A stretch of 64,000 bases of DNA. Source: Ottelia alismoides (Eukaryota; Streptophyta; Magnoliopsida; Alismatales; Hydrocharitaceae). Below, piece by piece: positions 36,955 to 48,624 of this stretch. Under the pieces are notes generated by a model. That model saw only the letters and a list, made by a program, of their open reading frames with translations, was not told where the DNA came from and ran no database searches. Numbering within the stretch: position 1 is the stretch's first letter; each line of letters opens with the position of its first letter. The position numbers and the translations under genes are program-made. The stretch spans positions 248,001 through 312,000 of the forward strand of contig JAZKJV010010529.1 of the NCBI GenBank assembly GCA_037367405.1, in the 5' to 3' direction.

Positions 36955-39419
36955 ACTCCGTCTCCTCCTCCTTGCTCCTTTGGTCACCCCTCAAACCTTA
37001 GAACTCCAGATCTCGGCCAAAGTGAATACTCTTGTGACAAGAGAGGATCCCCTGAGGTCCTAGATGCTCAAGGAAGTGGGAGGTGCACCCACGTCCGCCG
37101 CTCCAGCGAGGCCCTACTCCCTGGTGTCACAGCCGGGTTCGAGCTGCGTTTTTACTTATTTTAGGTGGATTTTGTCATTAGCATTTCATTTCTGTTATTA
37201 GTTTAGTAATTAGATTAGTTAATTAGCTATAAGAGTCTAGGTCGTAGTTCGTCGGAGCTTTGCTCGGGAGAATGCCTCCACCGTCCAAACCACTTATTCC
37301 GACCATAACTTCATTCCATTTTCTTCCCTATCGCTCCTTCGCACATTACGCACAATCCATTCACCACGAGTCCTTCTAGATCGAGAAAACCGTTCTCCTT
37401 TCGTCGCCCTTCGTCGGAGAGCGCCGCCACACTCCATTCCACCCATTTCCACCGGCCAAAACCTTCTCGGAACCTCTGTTATTTCATGCTAACAACCTTT
37501 CCAGGTTTAGGAGGCTCTAGACCCCTGGTTGGGTTGATTTTTGGATTTCTGTAGGTTCCTGGGTGCCTCGAGCATCCCTGACCTTGTTGGAGTGCTCTGG
37601 TGAGTCTCAGGCTCCCTTGGTCACTCCAGTCAATAGACGACAGCCTCAGGAACCTTTCTGAGCCGATAGCGATGGAGGAGGCCATCAGACGACCTTGCTT
37701 CACCAGATCGAAGGTCAGGGAAGGGGGAGTTCTTCCCTATTCATCGAGTCTTCGTCTATGTCGTTCTATGGTCCCCTCACCCCAGAATGCAGCAGTACCA
37801 TCGGACGTAGCCACGTTTCCATCATCAGATAAGCCATGCTGATCTAATCCTGGCCATTATAAGACGAAGCATCATCAGGCGCTAGGAGCATGACATCTGT
37901 ATTAGTGAATGGATCTCAACCGTCCACCAGTGGCTAAGATTGGGGTAAATTGCACATCTAACCCAAACATTTTTGTATTTATTATATAGTCATGTAAATA
38001 AAATGTAACGTTATAAAAAAGGTAGAACTTTTACTTAATGGACACTGAACATTTGGAAATTGCTTTTAGGTCCATTCCACGCCACCTCACGTGTTCTCCC
38101 ATGTGAGGTGGTGAATTTGCATGTATACCCATGCTACTTGTTGTAATTAATTTTCAGTCCAATAAATTCAGTTATTTGTGAAAATTACATGCAGGTTCTT
38201 GAACTTTAACAAATTTGCATTTCGGTCCCTACTTATGTGAAACACGTGTTGTCCTATGTGATGGGTTTTTGCAGGTATGCCCTGGAGATTTTTGTAATTG
38301 TAATTTAGTCATTAAAATTTAAATAAATGTTGTAAACTTTTGGTGTTTTTGCACAGAACCCCCTTTATTTTTTTATTTGGAAAATGCCCTTGCTAGGACA
38401 TGTATTTTGTGTGTTCCTCCTATTTATTAGAAATAGCTAATTAGCTCCTAAAAATCCAAAAAAAATATGATTACATTCTCCATGCACTGTACTTATACAC
38501 AACGTGTCTACTTTGCATTTTTTTGTATCTAATCTAATTATTAAAATTAAACAGGAGCCTAAATAATCTTTGTTTACATATAAAAATTACAAAAAAAAGA
38601 AAGAAAAAACTTTTTGAAAAATTATGAAAAAATTGTATATATTATATGAAAAATAGAAAAATAAAATTATGTTTTCCCTATTTTATAAATACAAAATTTT
38701 AAAACCTCTAAAAATATAAAAAGAAAATTAAAAATAATCCTAAAGCGCCTAAATCCAACAATAAAAATTCAAAAAAAACAAAAAATATGTTTTCCCTATT
38801 TTATAATTATCTATATACTAGTATTTGTATATTAAAATTAATTTGGGTAATTTTGGGACTCATTTATTAGTTTTAAAACTCAAATTAATTTCGACCTAAT
38901 TATTAGTCCCTTATGTGGGATATTTTTGACTTTAAAAATACATAAAATTTAGCAAAATTTTTGGAAATACACAAAATCATAAAAAAATATTACAAACCCA
39001 AAAAAATATTTTATGAATTTTGTTTATATCTAATAGCATTTATGAATATATTTTTATGCATTGTGTAAATAAAGCCTTATATAGACTATATTGTTTTTAT
39101 AAAAGAAAAGGAAAATATAAAAAGAGAAAAATATAAAAAGAAAATATAAAATCACAAAATTAAAAATCAAATAAAAAATATAAAATAATATATATATGTA
39201 TGTATATTATTAAAAAACCACAAAAACAATAAAATGAACAAGAGATACATGACATAATTTTTGTGCATTCACTTGCGTACTCCTCTCGTTTGCTCCAAGT
39301 GTTCGTCCTCTACTTGTGGTTACACCTATACACATTTACATGTAGAGTTATAATGAATTTTAACTCCTCGTTTTTTATGCTTAATTGTTTGATTAATTAT
39401 TGTGGGTTAATTGTTGACT

Positions 39420-41186
39420 AACCGACATTTGTTGAGCAGTCAACACATCGACTGGATTTCTCGCCTTGTGAGATTTCTAGACCCTCTACAGACCTCAGTT
39501 ATCAGTATCCCTTGGAGCTTAACCAGTGTAGCCAAGTATCCAACTGCAAGTTTCCATGAGATGAGACAATGAATCACACGAGCTTTGTTTATTCAACTAT
39601 ATAAAGTATGGTAGAAATTTTATTTTCAATCAGGCACCTCTCCTTTTTTAGAGTTTTTGCATTTTTTTTCAACATATATACAACATGTGCATCATGTACA
39701 TAAGGAATTTTTCCTCTTGAGCTAGTAGATTATCCCTCTTTTAAAGCATTATCGCAACCCCATGATATCTTATTGTTAGACCTCAATGCTACTAGACCAA
39801 GTTGAGATGCACTACCCTCCTTATAGGAAAACAGGTGTTCCCACTAGTTGTTACATACTCGTGTGTTACCCTAAGATAAATGATTCTTCCCCTTGACCAC
39901 CACATCCATGAAGATCTACGTGTAGAGTGCTTGTCTAAGTTAAGCCATTATCTAGAAGAATCATGCATATGTTACGAAATATTCTACTTAGACGAATCAC
40001 GATGACTTGTGATCATAGTCTTGGGGACTCAAAGAATTAAGTTGCTAGGAATTGAATGGTCTCAACTCCAAATCCTATAAGATTCCACTAAAGTTAAGTG
40101 GATTAAGGTGTTAACCAAGCTCCATTCTTCAATTTTATTTCATATTAGTTTCAATGTCAATATTATTCTAAAAAATGCATATGCAAAAATGTTTACAAAA
40201 CATTCTTTTTTAAAACGAAAGGAAAATAAAAGACAAATTCTTTTTGAAAAGTTATTGAAAAAAATTTGCAAATTTTATGGATTTTATCTTTTTCAATTTT
40301 TATGGCATTTTATTAAAGAAAGAAAAGACAAAATTTAAAAACATTTACAAGAATATGTACATATTTACAAGGCTTTTATTAACATGTTTTATATATAATT
40401 TTTAGAAGTGGTTTTAATTTACAGATTTTATTGAAGGATTTTATATACAAAATAATTTTATATACATATTTTAATTAACAAAGTTTCAAATAATTATAGG
40501 TTTTATTTACAAAGATTTTATAACATATATATACAAATAGTTTATATACCCATATTTATGTCCTATGTGACAAAATAGTTTACAAATTTCTTTACAAATC
40601 TTTTTACAATATTTTTCAAAACATTTTTCAAGACTAGTTTTAACAATAATTTTATAAATCATGTCAGAAACAATTTTTCAAAATTTTTTTTGAAAAAAAT
40701 TATTTTCAAACATTTTTCAAGCATATGTGACTACACAAGTCACAATCCCTTCTCTTGTCTACCCCATCTTCTTGAGTTGGTTGTAGTTCAACTTAGAAGG
40801 GAATACCAACTCCTTGAGGAAAGAGTTACTAGACCGGGGAATTAGAGTAACCTTTTTAGAGGAGGTTGTTTCTTTGCAATTTCTGATGTGGAGAGCAATA
40901 TTTCACTTACACAGTAGAAGTTAGATTCAAATTGATTAGAATTTTATATGAGGATTTGTTCTGACCTGACTGTTTAGGGGATTTGAATAGAGACATGTAG
41001 AACTTAAAGGTTGTCAGGTCTTGAATTCAATTCCCGATAAGGTCCTACCACATTATTAATGAAAAGGTCGAGCTGAGCTCCATTTTTTACCTTTTATTCA
41101 TGACCTTGGTATGGATCCCAAAATCATTTCACTGTTGCTTTTTATTTTATTTGCTCAGGAACGAGCGAGGTTTAAGTATATGAAGT
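39420..41186 (+). mobile_element. Internal region of gypsy element X with PPT (entry into the array)
   Basis: From 39.50 to about 40.4 kb this matches the reverse complement of 60.06-61.08 kb in element Y; from 40.75 kb on it matches 61.09-61.5 kb in the same orientation (TCTTCTTGAG, CAACTTAGAAGGGAATACC, GGAAAGAGTTACTAGAC, TTCTGATGTGGAGAGC). It ends in a PPT-like TTTAAGTATATGAAG before the X LTR start at 41187; other units have the more canonical TATATGGGG. No protein was recognised: 40108-40338 is an AT-rich chance frame. The part from 39908 on is unit 1 of the array. Confidence 0.65.
40671..40756 (+). other. AT-rich palindrome and small hairpin in each array unit
   Basis: CAATTTTTCAAAA…TTTTGAAAAAAATT forms an AT-rich inverted repeat, followed by GTGACTACACAAGTCAC (40728-40744), a stem of six pairs; units 2-6 have GTGACTA-CAC-TAGTCAC with seven pairs and a three-base loop. 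It lies in X internal DNA and recurs once per unit. Confidence 0.55.
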
Positions 41187-41562
41187 TGATGAATATGTGA
41201 TTCATCATAGTAAAAGTTGAAAATAGACTTCGTTTACATGTAATTAGAGGCATTAACCCATTCATTCTGCATTATTATAATTTATGCACTTGTAGATAAT
41301 ATTCACACTATATAACTCATATTTTCATTAAATAAGAAGCCAAATTCTTTTGTAAATATCACATGTATATTCACCTTATCTCCCCTATTTTTATTTTTTA
41401 TTATTAATTAAAATTGAATAAAATCAACTCTATAGTGTATATATTACTAACACTAATAAAGGAAAAATATAAAAAAATACTAACTTGTAAAATTGACCAA
41501 TAAAATCCAAACCCTACTATGAGACTAAGAAACTTAAAATGTGAATATCTCTCTTATACTGT
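41187..41562 (+). mobile_element. First 376 bp of an X-type LTR (as in unit 1)
   Basis: It starts TGATGAATATGTGATTCATCA after the X PPT and is homologous, in inverted orientation, to the start of LTR C (11973 down). It stops at ATACTGT, directly before TGATGAATC of the Y LTR, while LTR C continues at the same point with other sequence. The simplest reading is that Y inserted into the X LTR here. It recurs in units 2-6. Confidence 0.75.
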
Positions 41563-42814
41563 TGATGAATCATCATTCATCACTCTTTATTCTTTTATTA
41601 TAGCTAAATATCTTGGCAAAACATCATGCATATAGTTGTAAATACAAGAACTTATCAATAAGCATGCATTTGCTAATATTCAATAATTAGCAGGTATTTC
41701 TATAAAAATAAATGAATAAAGAAAAAAATAAAAAGAAGGAAATATTTAGAATAAATATTGAGTGACTTGAACCCAAGATTAGGTCCAAAATGTATCAGAT
41801 CGCTAAATAAAATAAGTAGAGAGAGGTAGGGCCACTATACCTTGTACATACACCTCCCTTGATGTAGGGCATTTTTATCCCCTTCTATATATTTCCCAAA
41901 AAAACAAAAATTAGAAAAATAAAATAAAACTAAAAATAAAATTCTCTCTCTTTCACCTTGTACACAGTACACTTATATATGTATAATATACCTTTTTATT
42001 TTATACTTGTACATAGCTAATAAAAATAAAATAAAAATTATTTAATACTCCAAATAATATGTTGTAAATAAATAAAATACAAAATTGGGGTATTTATGCA
42101 AAAATAAGAAAATAAAAATAATTGTATCAAATACATAAGTATTTTATATCTGTACATCATATACTATAATGTATATATCATAATTTATTTTTCATAAAAT
42201 TAAATAAAAATGATAGAAAATAGTTTGAAAAATAACAAATTTTTTTTATTTTATAAACTTTTAAAATAAAATTGCTTTTCAAAGTTTAATTGAATTTTCA
42301 ATTCATTTTATGTATCTTTTTTCTGATTGGTCTGGGGCGGACTATTGACCCCGGTCAACTGCCCCCCTAGACCTTTCTTCATCCGGATATGGTTTCCACC
42401 CGACTCTCTCCTAATTTTCCAGAACTGATCTGACCACCATCATTATTACTCAGCTGCTCTGATTATCAAGGGACAATCCATGATCTATGTTCGATGAATC
42501 CTCTAGGGATATGTCCCTCGGTTCGCGCACTAAAGCTCCACCTTTCTCGGACCCTGCATAGTATAAATTCTCCTGGAGCTATACCTTCTTATTCATCTTT
42601 GACCGCTCCCTCGTCTCTAGTGACCTCCACCCCAACCCATCAGTGCCTGCATGCGATAGAGGTCGTTGTAGAGAGGATTCGAGCCACGTAGCCTTAGGTC
42701 CGGTGAACTCATCGCCATGCTCCATCGCAAGGAGAGCTCAGCCTCTGGACCCGTCGAACCATCGAGGCGAAGACCCTCGGAGGTCCCTGACCTTTAGCCT
42801 AGATGACTCCATTC

Positions 42815-45722
42815 ATGAAGAGCTACGTGTAGAGTACTTGTCTAAGTTACGCCACTGTCTAAAAGAATCATGCATATGTTGCGAAATATTCTACTTAGAC
42901 GGATCACGATGACTTGTGATCATAGTCTTGCGGACTCAAAGAATTAAGTTGCTAGGAATTGAATGGTTTCAACTCCAAATCCTATAAGGTTCCACTAAAG
43001 TTAAGTGGATTAAGGTCTTAACCAATCTCCATTCTTCAATTCTATTTCATACTAGTTTAAATGTCAATATTATTCTTAAAAATGCAAATGCAAATGCAAA
43101 AATGTTTACAAAACATTCTTTTTTAAAACGAAAAGAAAATAAAAGAAAAATTCTTTTTGAAAAGTTATTGAAAGAATTTGCAAATTTTATGGATTTTATC
43201 TTTTTCAATTTTTATGGCATTTTAATAAAGAAAGAAAAGACATAATTTAAAAACATTTACAAGAATATGTACATATTTACAAGGCTTTTATTAACATGTT
43301 TTATATATAATTTTTAGAAGTGGTTTTTATTTACAAATTTTATTGAAGGATTTTATATACAAAATAATTTTATATACATATTTTAATTAACAAAGTTTAC
43401 AAATAATTATAGGTTTTATTTACAAAGATTTTATAACATATATATACAAATAGTTTATATACCCATATTTATGTCCTATGTGACAAAATAGTTTACAATT
43501 TTTTTACAAATCTTTTTACAATATTTTTCAAATCATTTTTCAAGACTAGTTTTAAAAATAATTTTATAACTCATGTTAGAAACAATTTTTCAAAAAAATT
43601 TTTGAAAAAAAAATTATTTTCAAACATTTTTCAAGCATATGTGACTACACTAGTCACAATCCTTTCTCTTGTCTACCCCCTCTTCTTGAGTCTGTTGTAG
43701 TTCAACTTAGAAGGGAATACCAACTCCTTGAGGAAAGAGTTACTAGACTGGGGAATTAGAGTAACCTTTAGAGGAGGTTGTTTCTTTTCAATTTCTGATG
43801 TGGAGAGCAATATTTCACTTACACAATAGAAGTTAGATTCAAATTAATTAGAATTTGTATATGAGGATTTGTTCTGACCTGACTGTTGAGGGGATTTGAA
43901 TAGAGACGTGTAGAACTTAAAGGTTGTCAGGTCTTTAATTCAATTCCCGATAAGGTCCTACCACATTATTAATGAAAAGGTCGAGTTGAGCTCCATTTTA
44001 CCTTTTATTCATGACCTTGGTATGGATCCCAAAATCATTTCACTTTTGCATTTTATTTTATTTGCTTAGGAACGAGCAAGGTTTAAGTATATGGGGTTGA
44101 TGAATATGTGATTCGTCATAGTAAAAGTTGAAAATAGACTTTGTTTACATGTAATTAGAGGCATTAACGCATTCATTCTACATTATTATAATTTATGAAC
44201 TTGTAGATAATATTCACACTATATAACTCATATTTTCATTAAATAAGAAGCCAAATTCTTTTGTAAATATCACATATATATTCATCTTATTTCCCCTATT
44301 TTTATTTTTTACTATTAATTAAAATTGAATAAAATCAACTCTATGGTGTATATATTACTAACATTAATAAAGAAAAAATATAAAAAATACTAACTTGTAA
44401 AATTGACCAATAAAATCCAAACCATACTATGAGACTAAGAACCTTAAAATGTGAATATCTCTCTTATACAGTTGATGAATCATCATTTATCACTCTTTAT
44501 TCTTTTATTATAGCTAAATATCTTGGCAAAACATCATGCATGTAGTTGTAAATACAATAACTTATCAATAAGCATACATTTGTTAATATTCAATAATTAG
44601 CATGTATTTCTGTAAAAATAAAAGAATAAAGAAAAAAATAAAAAGAAGGAAATATTTAGAATAAATATTGAGTGACTTGAACCCAAGAGCAGGTCCAAAA
44701 TGGACCAGATCGTTAATAAAATAAGTAGAGAGAGGTAGGGCCACTATACCTTGTACATACACCTCCCTTGATGTAGGGCATTTTTATCCCCTTCTATATA
44801 TTTCCAAAAAAACAGAAATTAGAAAAATAAAATAAAACTAAAAATAAAATTCTCTCTCTATCACCTTGTACACAGTACACGTATATATGTATAATATCCC
44901 TATTTATTTTATACTTGTACATAGCTAATAAAAATAAAATAAAAATTATTTAATACTCCAAATAATATGTTGTAAATAAATAAAATACAAAATTGGGGTA
45001 TTTATGCAAAAATAAGAAAATAAAAATAATTGTATCAAATACATAAGTATTTTATATCTGTACATCATATACTATAATGTATATATCATAATTTATTTTT
45101 CATAAAATTAAATAAAAATGATAGAAAATAGTTTGAAAAATAACAATTTTTTTTATTTTATAAACTTTTTAAATAAAATTGTTTTTCAAAGTTTAATTGA
45201 ATTTTCAATTCATTTTATTTATCTTTTTTCTGATTGGTCTGGGGCGGACTATTGACCCCGGTCAACTGCCCCCCTAGACCTTTCTTCGTCCGGATATGGT
45301 TTCCACCCGACTCTCTCCTAATTTTCCAGAACTGATCTGACCACCATCATTATTACTCAGCTGCTCTGATTATCAAGGGACAATCCATGATCTACGTTCG
45401 ATGAATCCTCTAGGGATATGTCCCTCGGTTCGCGCACTAAAGCTCCACCTTTCTCGGACCCTGCATAGTATAAATTCTCCTGGAGCTATACCTTCTTATT
45501 CATCTTTGACCGCTCCCTCGTCTCTAGTGACCTCCACCCCAACCTATCAGTGCCTGCATGCGATAGAGGTCGTTGTAGAGAGGATTCGAGCCACGTAGCC
45601 TTAGGTCCGGCGAACTCATCGCCATGCTCCATCGCAAGGAGAGCTCAGCCTCTGGACCCGTCGAACCATCGAGGCGAAGACCCCCGGAGGTCCCTGACCT
45701 TTAGCCTAGATGACTCCATTCA
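42815..45722 (+). repeat. Tandem array unit 2 (haplotype B)
   Basis: Length 2907. It begins at the chimeric junction CATTCA/TGAAG (42811-42820). Type B markers: GAGTCTGTTG at 43687, GACTGGGG, TATATGGGGT before the X LTR, AAGAGCAGGTCC and GGACCAGATC near 44.7 kb. TATAAAT at 45469. The Y-LTR part matches unit 1 almost exactly. Confidence 0.95.
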
Positions 45723-48624
45723 TGAAGAGCTACGTGTAGAGTACTTGTCTAAGTTACGCCACTGTCTAAAAGAATCATGCATATGTTGCGAAATATTCTA
45801 CTTAGACGGATCACGATGACTTGTGATCATAGTCTTGGGGACTCAAAGAATTAAGTTGCTAGGAATTGAATGGTTTCAACTCCAAATCCTATAAGGTTCC
45901 ACTAAAGTTAAGTGGATTAAGGTCTTAACCAAGCTCCATTCTTCAATTCTATTTCATACTAGTTTAAATGTCAATATTATTCTAAAAAAATGCAAATGCA
46001 AATGCAAAAATGTTTACAAAACATTCTTTTTTAAAACGAAAAGAAAATAAAAGAAAAATTCTTTTTGAAAAGTTATTGAAAGAATTTGCAAATTTTATGG
46101 ATTTTATCTTTTTCAATTTTTATGGCATTTTAATAAAGAAAGAAAAGACATAATTTAAAAACATTTACAAGAATATGTACATATTTACAAGGCTTTTATT
46201 AACATGTTTTATATATAATTTTTAGAAGTGGTTTTTATTTACAAATTTTATTGAAGGATTTTATATACAAAATAATTTTATATACATATTTTAATTAACA
46301 AAGTTTACAAATAATTATAGGTTTTTATTTACAAAGATTTTATAACATATATATACAAATAGTTTATATACCCATATTTATGTCCTATGTGACAAAATAG
46401 TTTACAATTTTTTTACAAATCTTTTCACAATATTTTTCAAATCATTTTTCAAGACTAGTTTTAAAAATAATTTTATAACTCATGTTAGAAACAATTTTTC
46501 AAAAATTTTTTTGAAAAAAAATTATTTTCAAACATTTTTCAAGCATATGTGACTACACTAGTCACAATCCTTTCTCTTGTCTACCCCCTCTTCTTGAGTC
46601 TGTTGTAGTTCAACTTAGAAGGGAATACCAAATCCTTGAGGAAAGAGTTACTAGACTGGGGAATTAGAGTAACCTTTTTAGAGGAGGTTGTTTCTTTTCA
46701 ATTTCTGATGTGGAGAGCAATATTTCACTTACACAATAGAAGTTAGATTCAAATTAATTAGAATTTGTATATGAGGATTTGTTCTGACCTGACTGTTGAG
46801 GGGATTTGAATAGAGACGTGTAGAACTTAAAGGTTGTCAGGTCTTTAATTCAATTCCCGATAAGGTCCTACCACATTATTAATGAAAAGGTCGAGTTGAG
46901 ATCCATTTTTACCTTTTATTCATGACCTTGGTATGGATCCCAAAATCATTTCACTTTTGCATTTTATTTTATTTGCTTAGGAACGAGCAAGGTTTAAGTA
47001 TATGGGGTTGATGAATATGTTATTCGTCATAGTAAAAGTTGAAAATAGACTTTGTTTACATGTAATTAGAGGCATTAACGCATTCATTCTACATTATTAT
47101 AATTTATGAACTTGTAGATAATATTCCCACTATATAACTCATATTTTCATTAAATAAGAAGCCAAATTCTTTTGTAAATATCACATGTATATTCATCTTA
47201 TTTCCCCTATTTTTATTTTACTATTAATTAAAATTGAATAAAATCAACTCTATGGTGTATATATTACTAACATTAATAAAGGAAAAATATAAAAAATACT
47301 AACTTGTAAAATTGACCAATAAAATCCAAACCATACTATGAGACTAAGAACCTTAAAATGTGAATATCTCTCTTATACAGTTGATGAATCATCATTTATC
47401 ACTCTTTATTCTTTTATTATAGCTAAATATCTTGGCAAAACATCATGCATATAGTTGTAAATACAATAACTTATCAATAAGCATACATTTGTTAATATTC
47501 AATAATTAGCATGTATTTCTGTAAAAATAAAAGAATAAAGAAAAAAATAAAAAGAAGGAAATATTTAGAATAAATATTGAGTGACTTGAACCCAAGAGCA
47601 GGTCCAAAATGGACCAGATCGTTAATAAAATAAGTAGAGACAGGTAGGGCCACTATACCTTGTACATACACCTCCCTTGATGTAGGGCATTTTTATCCCC
47701 TTCTATATATTTCCAAAAAAACAGAAATTAAAAAAAAAACTAAAAATAAAATTCTCTCTCTATCACCTTGTACACAGTACACGTATATATGTATAATATC
47801 CCTATTTATTTTATACTTGTGCATAGCTAATAAAAATAAAATAAAAATTATTTAATACTCCAAATAATATGTTGTAAATAAATAAAATACAAAATTGGGG
47901 TATTTATGCAAAAATAAGAAAATAAAAATAATTGTATCAAATACATAGGTATTTTATATTTGTACATCATATACTATAATGTATATATCATAATTTATTT
48001 TTCATAAAATTAAATAAAAATGATAGAAAATAGTTTGAAAAATAACAATTTTTTTTATTTTATAAACTTTTAAAATAAAATTGTTTTTCAAAGTTTAATT
48101 GAATTTTCAATTCATTTTATGTATCTTTTTTCTGATTGGTCTGGGGCGGACTATTGACCCCGGTCAACTGCCCCCCTAGACCTTTCTTCGTCCAGATATG
48201 GTTTCCACCCGACTCTCTCCTAATTTTCCAGAACTGATCTGACCACCATCATTATTACTCAGCTGCTCTGATTATCAAGGGACAATCCATGATCTACGTT
48301 CGATGAATCCTCTAGGGATATGTCCCTCGGTTCGCGCAATAAAGCTCCACCTTTCTCCGACCCTGCATAGTATAAATTCTCCTGGAGCTATACCTTCTTA
48401 TTCATCTTTGACCGCTCCCTCGTCTCTAGTGACCTCCACCCCAACCCATCAGTGCCTGCATGCGATAGAGGTCGTTGTAGAGAGGATTCGAGCCACGTAG
48501 CCTTAGGTCCGGCGAACTCATCGCCATGCTCCATCGCAAGGAGAGCTCAGCCTCTGGACCCGTCGAACCATCGAGGCGAAGACCCCCGGAGGTCCCTGAC
48601 CTTTAGCCTAGATGACTCCATTCA
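45722..48624 (+). repeat. Tandem array unit 3 (haplotype B)
   Basis: Length 2902. It is very close to unit 2 throughout with a few private changes (for example CCAAATCC at 46628, GACAGGTAGG at 47640, loss of part of an A-rich stretch near 47730). TATAAAT at 48371. Private change GCGCAATAAAG near 48336 in the Y-LTR part. Confidence 0.95.

Larger units (their letters stand above)
35367..39400 (+). mobile_element. Long gypsy-type LTR (family B), plus orientation
   Basis: It starts with TGAATCTCCATTTCATCACC and is the inverted counterpart of 540-4585. The U3 is AT-rich to 36.65 kb, followed by a strong palindrome and W-box cluster, a TATA box at 36945, a GC-richer leader to 37.9 kb and an AT-rich end. 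The GTGTTCGTCC motif near 39300 corresponds to GTGTTCGACCCTAG at 59131 near the end of LTR Y. I found no PBS after it; the right boundary (39.35-39.45 kb) is set by where X internal DNA begins. Frames at 37479-37842 are not conserved proteins. Confidence 0.65.
39908..42815 (+). repeat. Tandem array unit 1 (haplotype A, left edge)
   Basis: Composition in order: X internal DNA to 41186, X-type LTR start 41187-41562, Y LTR start 41563-42815. Length 2907. The first ~280 bp differ from all other units (AAGATCTACG for AAGAGCTACG, AGCCATTATCTAG for CGCCACTGTCTAA, GTTACGAAAT for GTTGCGAAAT), which marks the array edge. The remainder is type A (AAGATTAGGTCC, GTATCAGATC near 41.78 kb). A Y promoter lies within: ATTGG at 42326, paired TTGACC/GGTCAA at 42345-42358, TATAAAT at 42562. 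Confidence 0.95.

Noticed and set aside
42494..42912. Two overlapping frames (65 and 89 codons) repeated in every array unit, which could look like a conserved gene family
   Set aside because: They recur because the DNA recurs. The 65-codon frame begins upstream of the TATA box at 42562, so its ATG would not be in the transcript. The 89-codon frame starts with GTG and crosses the artificial junction at 42815; the nearby ATG at 42651 is followed by one codon and a stop.
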